A stretch of DNA of 64,000 bases from Confluentibacter sediminis (GTDB lineage: Bacteria > Bacteroidota > Bacteroidia > Flavobacteriales > Flavobacteriaceae), in assembly GCF_003258355.1 (NCBI RefSeq), contig NZ_QKPO01000007.1, positions 124,001 to 188,000 on the forward strand, written 5' to 3'. A program made the position numbers and the translations under genes. Below, piece by piece: positions 33,672 through 43,341 of this stretch. A model generated the notes under the pieces. That model had not been told where the DNA came from. It saw only the letters and a program-made list of their open reading frames with translations, and searched no databases. Position 1 is the first letter of the stretch, and every line of letters begins with the position of its first letter.

Positions 33672-35627
33672 ATGAAGCTGAAGTATTTTTCTGTTTTTTT
33701 ATTGACATTGTTTTTATTAGAAGGTCAAGCGCAATCAAAAAATAAGGAAGTTCTCTTTAGTGTTGATGGAGACTCTATTTATACCTCTGAATTTATTAGG
33801 GTTTATAATAAGAATTTGGATTTGGTTCAAGACGAATCGCAAAAAAATGTTGATGAATATTTAAATATGTTTATCAATTATAAGCTAAAGCTTAAAGAAG
33901 CTAAATCATTGGGGTTTGATAAAAAACCATCCTATAATAGAGAATTAACAAGTTACAAACAACAACTTGCACAAAATTTTGTAACCGATACCAATGTGAC
34001 CGAAGCTTTGGTAGAAGAAGCTTATAATAGAGTTTCAAACGAAGTAAAAGCGTCCCATATATTAGTGAAAATAAACCAGAATGCCACTCCACAAGATACT
34101 TTAGAAGCGTATAATACTATTTTGAAGTTTCGAGATAGAGCATTGAAGGAAGGGTTTGAAACCGTTAGGAAGGAAGTACACAATGGTCAAACTGTTTTTG
34201 GTGAAAACTTGGGCTATTTTTCAGCTTTTAAAATGGTTTATCCATTTGAAACCGCAGCTTATAATACGAATATAGGCGAGATATCTCAACCTTTTAGAAC
34301 CCAATTTGGTTACCATGTTGTTTATGTGTTAGATAAGCGTAAGTCTCGAGGGGAACGCACCGTAGCCCATATTATGGTAGTTGATAAAAAAGGAGATAGC
34401 ATTGCTAATAATTCTGAAATTAGAATTCAAGAAATTTATAAAAAGCTCAATCAAGGCGAAGCTTTTGAAGCATTGGCAAAACAATTTTCCGATGATACAA
34501 GTTCAGCTTCCAAGGGAGGTCTGTTATCGCCTTTTACTGCGGGTCAGTTAAGCTCTCAAGAATTTGAAGATGTAGCTTTTGGTTTAACTAATGTAGGAGA
34601 CGTGTCAAAACCATTTAAAAGTAATTTTGGTTGGCATATTGTTAAGCTTTATGACAAAAAACCAGTAGAGACTTTTCAAAATTTAAAATCCCAATTAGAA
34701 GCTCAAGTAAAACGGGATGACCGTTCTAAAATAATTGATGAAGCATTATACAATAAACTAAAAGTAAAGTATCATGTTAGCGACGAGCAACCTGCGTTAG
34801 CTTATTTTGCTTCTATTTTAGATGGACATTATTTTAAGCGTTCTTGGCAATTGCCGCAAGGTTTTGATGGAGAGAAACCTTTATTTAAAATTGGAAACAA
34901 ACAAATCACGTATAAAGATTTTGGCGATTTTTTAGTAAAAAACCAACATAATGCGTCTATAAAAGAAACGTATATAGATATTATTACAAAAGCATATCAT
35001 TCATTTTTGAATGCCAGTTTGGTGCAATACCAAGAAGATAACCTGGAATATGAAAACGAGGATTTTGCCAATATAGTTAGTGAATATAGAGATGGGTTGT
35101 TATTGTTTGATTTGATGGAAAATGCTCTTTGGAATACTTCAAAATCAGATTCTTTGGCCATTCAAAATTATTACGAAAACCATAAAGAAAAATACTTTTT
35201 TCCAGAAAGAATAGAGGCTATTGTAGCATCTTCCGCAAAAAAAAATGTGATAAAAAGAGTCTCTAAATTATTGGCTTCAAATATGAGTTTGGAAGATATA
35301 AAAACTCTTGTAAATAATAATGGTGAAATTCAGGTGCTTTTTACTGCAGATGTTATGGATGCCAGACATCAAGCACTTCCTGATAATTTTCAATTTAAAG
35401 AAGGCATTTCTAAAATATATAAACATCATGATGCCTTCGTTATTGTTCAAGTTAAAGATATACTGCCAAAACGATTAAAAAGTTTTGAGGAAGCTAGAGG
35501 TGAAGTGATTTCAGATTATCAAGTTGTTAAAGAGAACAACTGGCTTGATGAATTAAAAGCAAAATATAAAGTAATAGTGAATCAAGAATCATTAAATAAA
35601 GTAAAAAATCAAATTAACAACAAGTAG
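33672..35627 (+). CDS. Periplasmic peptidyl-prolyl cis-trans isomerase with two PpiC domains
   Basis: This 651-residue protein has a signal peptide (1-21, ending EGQAQ), an N-terminal chaperone region (about 25-115) and two parvulin-type PpiC domains. Domain 1 begins VKASHILVKIN (about 126-225) and domain 2 begins RTVAHIMVVD (about 230-330). A long C-terminal region (330-651) follows, without a recognised domain. It likely assists folding of outer-membrane proteins. It is the first of three consecutive foldase-type genes, directly abutting the second. Confidence 0.9.
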   Translation: MKLKYFSVFLLTLFLLEGQAQSKNKEVLFSVDGDSIYTSEFIRVYNKNLDLVQDESQKNVDEYLNMFINYKLKLKEAKSLGFDKKPSYNRELTSYKQQLAQNFVTDTNVTEALVEEAYNRVSNEVKASHILVKINQNATPQDTLEAYNTILKFRDRALKEGFETVRKEVHNGQTVFGENLGYFSAFKMVYPFETAAYNTNIGEISQPFRTQFGYHVVYVLDKRKSRGERTVAHIMVVDKKGDSIANNSEIRIQEIYKKLNQGEAFEALAKQFSDDTSSASKGGLLSPFTAGQLSSQEFEDVAFGLTNVGDVSKPFKSNFGWHIVKLYDKKPVETFQNLKSQLEAQVKRDDRSKIIDEALYNKLKVKYHVSDEQPALAYFASILDGHYFKRSWQLPQGFDGEKPLFKIGNKQITYKDFGDFLVKNQHNASIKETYIDIITKAYHSFLNASLVQYQEDNLEYENEDFANIVSEYRDGLLLFDLMENALWNTSKSDSLAIQNYYENHKEKYFFPERIEAIVASSAKKNVIKRVSKLLASNMSLEDIKTLVNNNGEIQVLFTADVMDARHQALPDNFQFKEGISKIYKHHDAFVIVQVKDILPKRLKSFEEARGEVISDYQVVKENNWLDELKAKYKVIVNQESLNKVKNQINNK

Positions 35628-36473
35628 GTGCGTTTTAGAATCATTATAATATTTGTATTAGTTACATCCTGTCACTTTTTTAAAAAAGTTGACGACAGAA
35701 AAGTTGTTGCGCGAGTTAATGATAGCTATTTATATTTTGATGATATTAAAGATTTAGTATCTGAAGATACCAGTAAAGAAGACAGTATTCTTTTAGTTCA
35801 AAATTTTATTAATAAATGGGCCACCCAACAATTATTTGTAGATGGTGCCATGCGAAATTTAAGTGAAGAAAAACAAGAAGCGTTCGATAAGTTAGTCGTG
35901 CAGTATAAAAACGATTTATACACAAAAGCCTATATTGAAGCTTTGGTTAAAAGAAGTATAGATACTGTGGTAACAACACAAGAAGCTGAGAAATATTATG
36001 ATTTAAATAAAGATGTTTTTAAATTAAATGAAGATCTTCTTAAGTTTCGTTATATTCATGTAAAAGAAAATATTATTAATTATAAAGATATTGAGCAAAA
36101 GTTTAAACGCTTTAATTTAAAAGATAGAGAAGAGTTGGATTCTTTATCCATTCAGTTTAAATCCTATTCTTTAAAAGATTCTATTTGGGTTAAAGCAAGC
36201 CAGGTAGTTGCCAAAATTTCAGTCATCACACCAGAAAACAGAAACGAACTGTTAAAAAAATCTAATTTTATACAGCTCAAAGATTCATTAGGAGTATATT
36301 TGATGCAAATTAATGATGTATTATTGCGTAATGATACCGCTCCATTAGAATACGTAAAACCTACTATAGACCAAATCGTTATTAATAAAAGGAAGTTGGA
36401 AATAATTAGAGAATTAGAAAAGGACATTACTAAAGATGCTATTAAAAATAAACAATTTGAAATTTACAATTAA
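35628..36473 (+). CDS. PpiC/SurA-related lipoprotein lacking an obvious isomerase core
   Basis: The gene starts with GTG immediately after the stop of the previous gene (TAG at 35625-35627). The N-terminus MRFRIIIIFVLVTSCHFFKK is a lipoprotein signal with Cys15. The 281 residues are helical and charged like the SurA chaperone domain. No clear PPIase motif is visible. The spacing implies translational coupling. It may hold unfolded outer-membrane proteins, tethered to a membrane, in cooperation with its two neighbours. Confidence 0.82.
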   Translation: MRFRIIIIFVLVTSCHFFKKVDDRKVVARVNDSYLYFDDIKDLVSEDTSKEDSILLVQNFINKWATQQLFVDGAMRNLSEEKQEAFDKLVVQYKNDLYTKAYIEALVKRSIDTVVTTQEAEKYYDLNKDVFKLNEDLLKFRYIHVKENIINYKDIEQKFKRFNLKDREELDSLSIQFKSYSLKDSIWVKASQVVAKISVITPENRNELLKKSNFIQLKDSLGVYLMQINDVLLRNDTAPLEYVKPTIDQIVINKRKLEIIRELEKDITKDAIKNKQFEIYN

Positions 36474-37896
36474 TTTGAAACACATAATCACATTAAGCTT
36501 AACATTGTTCTTTATAAATGTTATATCAGCTCAAGAAATTATTGAGGATGAAAAGGTTGAAAAGCCTGTAGAGGTAAAAGTAGATTCTTCAGAGGTATTC
36601 AAACCTCGTAAAATAGACGGCGTTGCGGCTGTGGTAGGTGATTTTATTGTTCTAGAATCCGATGTGCCGAAAGAAAGAGAACAATTAATAGCTGGAGGTG
36701 CAGATTTAGAAGATGTAACAGATTGCCAATTATTTGGAAAAATATTAGAATCTAAACTATACGCACATCACGCCATTCAAGACAGTATTATAGTTTCTGA
36801 TGCTGAAGTTCGGGCAGAAGTAGATTATACGCTTGAACGATTTCTACAGTCAACAAACGGATCTATGGAGCGTCTTTTGGCAATTTATAAAAAGGAAGAT
36901 GAAAAAACGCTCAGAGAAGAAATGTTTGAAGCTATAAAAAACAACAAGCTTTCTAGTAAAATGCAAGAGAAAATTGTAGAAGAGGTTGAAATAACACCAG
37001 AAGAAGTAAGACAGTTTTTTAATAAAATTCCAAAAGAACAAAGACCAACATTTGGTACCGAACTAAAAGTTGCTGAAATAGTTGTAGAACCCAAAATATC
37101 TGCTGAAGAGAAGCAAAAGATTATTGACCGATTAAATGAGTTTAAAAAAGATGTTGTTGAAAATGGTGCCAGTTTCCGTACAAAAGCCGTATTGTACTCT
37201 GATGATAAAGAATCGGCTCGATTGGGAGGTAAATTAGGTACCATGAACAGGGATAAACCTAGAATGGTTAAAGAGTTTAGGGAAGTTGCATTTTCAATGC
37301 AAGAGGGAGATATTTCAGACCCGTTTGAAACAGAGTTTGGGTTTCATATTATATACCTTGAGAAAGTAAGGGGAAAAGAATATGACGTAAGCCACATTCT
37401 TTTGATTCCTAAAGTGTCTGATGAGGCTTTAAAAGAAGCGAAAGAACGTATTGATAAAATAAGACAAAGTATCGTTTCTGGAGATATTACTTTTGCTGAA
37501 GCTGCCAGAGAGTCTAGCGATAGAAAAGAAACCAGGGGCGATGGCGGACAAATGATTAATCCGAAAACTCAAGATTATAAATTTGAGTTGACTAAAATGG
37601 ATACAGAATTGTACACTCAAATTCAGAATTTGAAGGATAATGAGGTGAGTCCTGTGGTAACAGAAACCGAAAGAACAGGTCAAGTGAAATTTAAAATATT
37701 AACGGTAACGGATAGAATAGATGATCATGAAGCAGACTATGCTAAAGATTATTTGAAAATTAAAGAACTTGCTCTTAATGAGAAACGAATCAAAGCGATT
37801 GAAAAGTGGCAGGAAGAGAAAATCATGGATACCTATATTAAGATTGGCGATAGCTATAAAGATTGTGATTTTTCTAGTAATTGGTTAAAAAAGTAA
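36436..37896 (+). CDS. SurA-like peptidyl-prolyl isomerase/chaperone
   Basis: This 486-residue periplasmic foldase has a SurA-like N-terminal segment (VAAVVGDFIVLESDVPKEREQL) and two PpiC domains (about 195-300 and 312-415; YDVSHILLIPK in the second). ATG 36436 overlaps the previous gene by 38 bp and leaves 14 residues before the hydrophobic signal. A TTG at 36475, 1 bp after the upstream stop, would give a cleaner signal peptide (KHIITLSLTLFFINVISAQ). Either start is possible. SurA delivers outer-membrane proteins to the BAM complex. Confidence 0.88.
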   Translation: MLLKINNLKFTINLKHIITLSLTLFFINVISAQEIIEDEKVEKPVEVKVDSSEVFKPRKIDGVAAVVGDFIVLESDVPKEREQLIAGGADLEDVTDCQLFGKILESKLYAHHAIQDSIIVSDAEVRAEVDYTLERFLQSTNGSMERLLAIYKKEDEKTLREEMFEAIKNNKLSSKMQEKIVEEVEITPEEVRQFFNKIPKEQRPTFGTELKVAEIVVEPKISAEEKQKIIDRLNEFKKDVVENGASFRTKAVLYSDDKESARLGGKLGTMNRDKPRMVKEFREVAFSMQEGDISDPFETEFGFHIIYLEKVRGKEYDVSHILLIPKVSDEALKEAKERIDKIRQSIVSGDITFAEAARESSDRKETRGDGGQMINPKTQDYKFELTKMDTELYTQIQNLKDNEVSPVVTETERTGQVKFKILTVTDRIDDHEADYAKDYLKIKELALNEKRIKAIEKWQEEKIMDTYIKIGDSYKDCDFSSNWLKK

Positions 37897-37900
37897 GCAT

Positions 37901-38854
37901 ATGTCAGATGTCACTGCTGTAAAACAATTTGTAGAAAAATATAAAGAACTTAAAAAAGAAATAGCCAAAGTTATTATTGGTCAAGATGAGGTAGTAAACC
38001 AAATATTAATTTCTATATTTTCTGGTGGACATTCATTACTTATAGGCGTGCCAGGTTTGGCGAAAACCTTAATGGTGAACACCATAGCTCAAGCGTTGGG
38101 CTTAGATTTTAAACGCATTCAATTCACACCCGATTTAATGCCAAGTGATATTCTTGGTAGCGAAATTCTTGACGAAGACCGACATTTTAAGTTTATAAAA
38201 GGCCCTATTTTTGCTAATATTATCTTAGCAGATGAGATAAATAGAACTCCACCTAAAACTCAAGCAGCGTTGTTGGAAGCTATGCAAGAACGCTCGGTTA
38301 CTGTGGCGGGACACCATTATAAATTAAGCTTGCCTTATTTTGTGTTGGCAACACAAAACCCTATAGAACAAGAAGGAACCTATCCATTACCTGAAGCGCA
38401 ATTAGATCGTTTTATGTTTGCTATTAATTTAGACTATCCTTCTTTTGAAGAAGAGGTTCAAGTGGTAAAAGCAACAACAAACGATGAACAATCAAAAATA
38501 AATGCTTTGTTTTCAGCTGAAGAAATAGTGGGATTTCAGCATTTAATACGTCGTATTCCTGTGCCAGATAATGTGATTGAATATGCCGTATCCATGGTTG
38601 GTAAAACAAGACCAAATAGCGATGCAGCAAATAATTTAGTAAAAACTTATATTGATTGGGGAGCAGGCCCAAGAGCTTCACAAAATTTAATATTGGCTGC
38701 GAAGACTCATGCGGCTATCCTCGGGAAGTTTTCACCTGATATAGAAAATGTTCAAGCTGTAGCACATAGTATATTAAGGCACAGAATTATAAAAAACTAC
38801 AAGGCAGAAGCAGAAAGCGTTACTGAAGAACAAATTATAAAGAGTTTGTTTTAA
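37901..38854 (+). CDS. MoxR-type AAA+ ATPase
   Basis: This 317-residue AAA+ protein has Walker A GVPGLAKT (about residue 45), Walker B LADEINR (about 110), sensor motif ATQNPIEQEGTYPLPEAQLDRF and a MoxR C-terminal helical domain. MoxR ATPases act as chaperones for metal- or cofactor-dependent complexes, often beside VWA and DUF58 proteins. None is next to it here. It follows the foldase genes by 4 bp, so it is part of that operon. Confidence 0.93.
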   Translation: MSDVTAVKQFVEKYKELKKEIAKVIIGQDEVVNQILISIFSGGHSLLIGVPGLAKTLMVNTIAQALGLDFKRIQFTPDLMPSDILGSEILDEDRHFKFIKGPIFANIILADEINRTPPKTQAALLEAMQERSVTVAGHHYKLSLPYFVLATQNPIEQEGTYPLPEAQLDRFMFAINLDYPSFEEEVQVVKATTNDEQSKINALFSAEEIVGFQHLIRRIPVPDNVIEYAVSMVGKTRPNSDAANNLVKTYIDWGAGPRASQNLILAAKTHAAILGKFSPDIENVQAVAHSILRHRIIKNYKAEAESVTEEQIIKSLF

Positions 38855-38897
38855 ATAATAATCATTATTTCCCCAGAAAAAGTATTAAAAACCTAAT

Positions 38898-38935
38898 CAT
38901 ATTAATTTATTATGTTACTATAATAAATTAATATG
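38898..38935. repeat. Perfect 16-bp inverted repeat between the moxR-type gene and acn
   Basis: CATATTAATTTATTAT (38898-38913) and ATAATAAATTAATATG (38920-38935) are exact reverse complements with loop GTTACT. Because it is purely AT-rich without a T-tail it is not a classical terminator, though it could act as one or as a DNA operator for acn. A TAATTTTG element lies 43 bp downstream (38978-38985). Confidence 0.8.
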
Positions 38936-39026
38936 GCAGCTTTTTGTATTGAAGCGTTTATTTTTAAAACTTTACATTAATTTTGTAATTTGCAATATTA
39001 AAAACCGAAATAAATAATATAGAATT

Positions 39027-41297
39027 ATGGCATTTGACATAGACATGATTAAGGGTGTTTACACCAAAATGGCAGAGCGTGTAGATAAAGCCCGTGAAGT
39101 AGTAGGAAAACCGCTAACGCTTTCTGAAAAAATATTATACAATCACCTATGGGATGGAACTCCAACGAAGGCTTTTACTAGAGGAAAGGATTATGTGGAT
39201 TTCGCTCCAGACCGTATTGCTTGTCAAGATGCTACAGCACAAATGGCGTTATTACAATTTATGCAAGCTGGTAAAAGTAAAGTAGCAGTGCCAACTACAG
39301 TACATTGCGATCACTTAATTCAGGCTAAAGAAGGTGCGGCGGTAGATTTAAAACATGCTAACAGCGTAAGTAGTGAGGTTTTTGACTTCTTAGAATCCGT
39401 TTCAAATAAATATGGTATTGGTTTCTGGAAACCAGGTGCTGGTATTATTCACCAAGTGGTGTTAGAAAATTATGCCTTCCCTGGAGGTATGATGATCGGT
39501 ACAGATTCTCACACAGTAAATGCTGGTGGTTTAGGCATGGTTGCTATTGGGGTTGGTGGAGCAGATGCTGTTGATGTGATGGCAGGTATGGCTTGGGAAT
39601 TAAAATTCCCTAAATTAATCGGTGTGAAGTTAACGGGAAAATTATCTGGTTGGACAGCACCAAAAGATGTGATTTTAAAAGTAGCTGAAATTCTTACTGT
39701 TAAAGGTGGAACGGGTGCTATTGTTGAATATTTTGGACCAGGTGCCACAGCGATGTCTTGTACTGGTAAAGGAACCATTTGTAATATGGGTGCTGAAATT
39801 GGCGCTACCACATCGACATTTGGTTATGATGACTCTATGGAGCGTTATTTACGTTCTACGGATAGAGCCGATGTTGCTGATGCTGCTAATAAAGTAAAAA
39901 GTTATCTTACTGCGGATGCTGAGGTATATGCAAACCCAGAACAGTATTTCGATCAAGTTATAGAAATCAATTTATCGGAATTAGGGCCTTTGTTGAACGG
40001 TCCTTTTACTCCAGACTTATCAACGACTGTTGGTAAAGATATGAGTGAAAAAGCTAAAGCTAATGATTGGCCAATTGCTGTGGAATGGGGATTAATTGGG
40101 TCTTGTACCAACTCATCTTACGAAGATTTATCTCGTGCAGCTTCCATTGCACAACAAGCATTAGATAAAGGTATTAAGATGAAATCTGAATTGGGTATCA
40201 ACCCTGGTTCTGAACAGGTAAGATATACTGCTGAACGTGATGGTATTCTTCAAGTGTTTGAAAAATTGGATGCTAAAATATTCACAAATGCTTGTGGGCC
40301 ATGTATTGGTCAATGGGCGAGATATAGCGATCCTAAAAATGCACCAAAAAATAGCATTGTGCATTCATTCAATAGAAACTTTGCGAAGCGTGCCGATGGA
40401 AACCCAAACACACATGCGTTTGTAGCGTCTCCAGAGATCACCGCTGCGATTGCTATAGCTGGTCGTTTGGATTTTAATCCGATGACTGACAAGTTAATTA
40501 ACGAAGATGGTCAAGAAGTGATGTTTGATGAACCAACTGGATGGGAATTACCACCAAAAGGTTTTGAGGTGAAAGATAATGGCTATTTAGCTCCAGAGGC
40601 CGATGGAAGTCATGTGGAGGTAAAAGTAGCAGAAGATTCTGAAAGATTACAATTATTAGAGCCGTTTGAGCCTATTGGGAATACCATTACAGGTGCTAAA
40701 TTATTAATTAAAGCATTTGGAAAATGTACCACAGACCATATTTCTATGGCTGGACCTTGGTTACGTTTCCGTGGACATTTAGATAATATTTCTAACAACT
40801 GTTTGATAGGTGCTGTAAATGCATACAATCAAAAAACAAACTTTGTTAAAAATCAATTAACTGGAGAATATGGTGGTGTGCCAGATGTACAGCGTCAATA
40901 TAAAGCGAAAGGCATTAAAACGATTGTTGTAGGTGACCATAACTATGGAGAAGGGTCTTCAAGAGAGCATGCGGCAATGGAACCAAGATTCTTAGGGGTT
41001 GCTGCGGTTATTGTAAAATCGTTTGCACGTATCCACGAAACAAACCTTAAAAAACAAGGGATGTTAGGATTGACGTTTGCTAATGAAACTGATTACGATT
41101 TAATCCAAGAAGATGATACATTTAACTTCTTAGATTTAAATGAATTTGCTCCAGATAAACAATTAACGTTGGAAGCTGTACATGCTGATGGAAGTAAAGA
41201 TTTAATTAAACTAAACCATACATATAACGATGCTCAAATTGGTTGGTATAATGAAGGATCTGCTTTAAATTTAATTAAAATACAGAATGCATCATAG
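39027..41297 (+). CDS. acn: Aconitate hydratase
   Basis: Aconitase interconverts citrate and isocitrate in the TCA cycle with a [4Fe-4S] cluster. The 756 residues match the mitochondrial-type enzyme rather than AcnB or the longer AcnA. Marks are [30 protein letters not shown] (first cluster Cys), ACGPCIGQW (second and third Cys) and the swivel-domain active site [14 protein letters not shown]. It is monocistronic between the inverted repeat and a terminator. Confidence 0.98.
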   Translation: MAFDIDMIKGVYTKMAERVDKAREVVGKPLTLSEKILYNHLWDGTPTKAFTRGKDYVDFAPDRIACQDATAQMALLQFMQAGKSKVAVPTTVHCDHLIQAKEGAAVDLKHANSVSSEVFDFLESVSNKYGIGFWKPGAGIIHQVVLENYAFPGGMMIGTDSHTVNAGGLGMVAIGVGGADAVDVMAGMAWELKFPKLIGVKLTGKLSGWTAPKDVILKVAEILTVKGGTGAIVEYFGPGATAMSCTGKGTICNMGAEIGATTSTFGYDDSMERYLRSTDRADVADAANKVKSYLTADAEVYANPEQYFDQVIEINLSELGPLLNGPFTPDLSTTVGKDMSEKAKANDWPIAVEWGLIGSCTNSSYEDLSRAASIAQQALDKGIKMKSELGINPGSEQVRYTAERDGILQVFEKLDAKIFTNACGPCIGQWARYSDPKNAPKNSIVHSFNRNFAKRADGNPNTHAFVASPEITAAIAIAGRLDFNPMTDKLINEDGQEVMFDEPTGWELPPKGFEVKDNGYLAPEADGSHVEVKVAEDSERLQLLEPFEPIGNTITGAKLLIKAFGKCTTDHISMAGPWLRFRGHLDNISNNCLIGAVNAYNQKTNFVKNQLTGEYGGVPDVQRQYKAKGIKTIVVGDHNYGEGSSREHAAMEPRFLGVAAVIVKSFARIHETNLKKQGMLGLTFANETDYDLIQEDDTFNFLDLNEFAPDKQLTLEAVHADGSKDLIKLNHTYNDAQIGWYNEGSALNLIKIQNAS

Positions 41298-41318
41298 ATT
41301 TATGATGTTATAAATTAG

Positions 41319-41347
41319 AAAAAATCCAGCCTTAAGCTGGATTTTTT
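41319..41347. terminator. Bidirectional terminator after acn
   Basis: AAAAAATCCAGC (41319-41330) and GCTGGATTTTTT (41336-41347) form a 12-bp stem with loop CTTAA. It serves acn and the convergent lipoprotein gene. Confidence 0.92.
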
Positions 41348-41375
41348 AATTTATAATGTATAAGATTTATATTGA

Positions 41376-41855
41376 CTAATCTCTTAATTGTAAGCTAATT
41401 TCAATTAATTTTTCTAAATATAATTTACTTGTATTATCTGCTTTATCGTGGGGTTTATCAAAAACGAGGGTTTGGGTTTTGTTACCCTTTTTGATATGAA
41501 TAAAAAAATCAACATCTGCATAAATTTGTTGGTCAAGTACGGTGTTTTCTAATTTGAATAAGCCTTCAGGAATTTCTAAAAGAACCTTAGCAAGTTCAAA
41601 TTTTTCATTTGGCAAGGGTTTTTTTTCAAAAGTCGTATTTTCCCAATCACTGAGTTCTATAAATTCACCAAATGTATCGGTGTTAGAGTCTTCATAAATA
41701 TTTGTATTGGTTAATAAAAATAAATTTCGACAATCTCCACCGCATAGTCCGGAAATTTCACCGAATATAATTTCGTTTTTTGTTTCTAAAGTATCACTGG
41801 AACTGCAATTAAGCATTAGAATTGACAAAAAAATAAGTGTGGAAGTTTTTTTCAT
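41376..41855 (-). CDS. Hypothetical lipoprotein, 159 aa
   Basis: A lipoprotein signal ends in LMLNCSSSD (Cys17). The mature part has CGGDC and a mixture of strand-forming segments, with no recognised domain. It is a single-gene unit, probably anchored to the outer membrane or periplasmic face. The function is unknown. Confidence 0.75.
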   Translation of the reverse strand: MKKTSTLIFLSILMLNCSSSDTLETKNEIIFGEISGLCGGDCRNLFLLTNTNIYEDSNTDTFGEFIELSDWENTTFEKKPLPNEKFELAKVLLEIPEGLFKLENTVLDQQIYADVDFFIHIKKGNKTQTLVFDKPHDKADNTSKLYLEKLIEISLQLRD

Positions 41856-41951
41856 TTTAATGTGTTTATTATTAGATGGTTTAATGTGAATTTGGTTGCG
41901 TGAAATAATTCAATAAATTTATATAATCGTATTTTTACCAAAACACGTTTT

Positions 41952-42731
41952 ATGAATACAAGAGAACATCAGCTAAAAGCTTTCGACAGATTATTAACCA
42001 TTATGGATGAGTTAAGGGCGCAATGTCCATGGGATAAAAAACAGACTATGGAAACCTTACGTCATCTCACCATTGAGGAAACCTATGAATTGGGGGATGC
42101 GATTTTGGATAATGATTTAGAAGAAGTTAAAAAGGAATTGGGTGATGTGCTATTGCACATTGTATTCTATTCTAAAATTGGCAGTGAAACCAACGATTTT
42201 GATATTGCCGATGTCTGCAATAGTATTTGCGACAAATTAATTCACAGGCATCCTCACATTTATGGTGATGTAAAAGTGGAAAATGAAGAAGATGTCAAAC
42301 GTAATTGGGAAAATTTAAAATTGAAGGAAGGTAAAAAAAGTGTTTTAGAAGGCGTGCCGAAAAGTTTGCCAGCATTGGTAAAAGCCAACAGGATTCAAGA
42401 AAAAGTAGCAGGCGTTGGGTTTGATTGGGAACAACCAGAACAAGTTTGGGAAAAGGTACAAGAAGAACTAAATGAATTTAAAACAGAAGTAGAATTGGGA
42501 GATAAAAACGCTATGGAAAGTGAATTTGGTGATGTGTTGTTCTCTATGGTTAACTATGCCAGATTTTTAAAAATAAACCCAGAAAACGCCTTAGAACGCA
42601 CCAACAAAAAGTTTTCAAAGCGGTTTCAATATCTTGAAGAAAAAGCTAAGGCGATTAACAAATCACTAAAGGATATGACGTTGGCAGAAATGGATGTCTT
42701 TTGGGAAGAAGCTAAAAAATCTGATGCCTAA
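41952..42731 (+). CDS. mazG: Nucleoside triphosphate pyrophosphohydrolase
   Basis: This 259-residue full-length MazG has two tandem MazG domains. Domain 1 has LRAQCPWDKKQTMETLRHLTIEETYELGDAI and KKELGDVLLHIVFY. Domain 2 (about 165-230) has VQEELNEFKTEV and ESEFGDVLFSMVNYARF. It hydrolyses canonical and non-canonical NTPs to NMP. It lies 2 bp before the thioredoxin-like gene. Confidence 0.96.
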   Translation: MNTREHQLKAFDRLLTIMDELRAQCPWDKKQTMETLRHLTIEETYELGDAILDNDLEEVKKELGDVLLHIVFYSKIGSETNDFDIADVCNSICDKLIHRHPHIYGDVKVENEEDVKRNWENLKLKEGKKSVLEGVPKSLPALVKANRIQEKVAGVGFDWEQPEQVWEKVQEELNEFKTEVELGDKNAMESEFGDVLFSMVNYARFLKINPENALERTNKKFSKRFQYLEEKAKAINKSLKDMTLAEMDVFWEEAKKSDA

Positions 42732-42733
42732 TT

Positions 42734-43291
42734 ATGGACAAAAGCAAAATAAAAAACATTGTTTTTTTGGTCATCTTGGTTGTTTTAATCATTCCGCAGA
42801 CGAGAAAACCCATTCAAGTGTTGTTGCAAAAAGGCATGATGCTAATCAACAAACCTTCTGTTGAAGAAAAAGAAACAACAGCTAGGTTAACAGACTATAA
42901 CTGGAACTTAAGGAATGGAAATAATACGATTTACAATCTCAAAGAAGCCAAAGGGAGAATTATATTAATCAATTTTTGGGCTACGTGGTGTCCGCCATGT
43001 ATTGCCGAAATGCCCAGTTTACAAAAGCTTTATGATGATTATAAAGACAAAATAGTATTTCTTTTTGTGACGAATGATGGATTGAATGAAATCAATCCTT
43101 TTTTAGGGAAGCACGGTTATACCTTCGACACATATCGTCCCATCAGTAATTATTCTGAAATTTTTGATGTTACTTCCATTCCTAGAACGTTTTTAATTGA
43201 TAAAGAAGGAAACATCATTGTCGACGAAAGTGGTGCTGTTAATTGGAGTAGTGATATCGTTAGAAATACCATTGATGGTTTATTGAAATAA
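42734..43291 (+). CDS. Membrane-anchored TlpA-like thiol-disulfide oxidoreductase
   Basis: This 185-residue protein has one N-terminal membrane anchor (about residues 7-23) and a periplasmic thioredoxin-fold domain. The redox motif is WCPPC within INFWATWCPPCIAEMPSLQKLY (about residue 86), and the cis-Pro segment is TSIPRTFLID. It probably reduces periplasmic disulfides or acts in cytochrome maturation. It is co-transcribed with mazG. Confidence 0.93.
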   Translation: MDKSKIKNIVFLVILVVLIIPQTRKPIQVLLQKGMMLINKPSVEEKETTARLTDYNWNLRNGNNTIYNLKEAKGRIILINFWATWCPPCIAEMPSLQKLYDDYKDKIVFLFVTNDGLNEINPFLGKHGYTFDTYRPISNYSEIFDVTSIPRTFLIDKEGNIIVDESGAVNWSSDIVRNTIDGLLK

Positions 43292-43341
43292 TTTTTATTA
43301 GAATATTTCTCTAAAGCAGTAATTATATAAAAGTTAAGACA

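Noticed and set aside
39509-39811. Open frame on the minus strand within acn
   Set aside because: It is an antisense shadow of a strongly conserved gene and has low-complexity composition.
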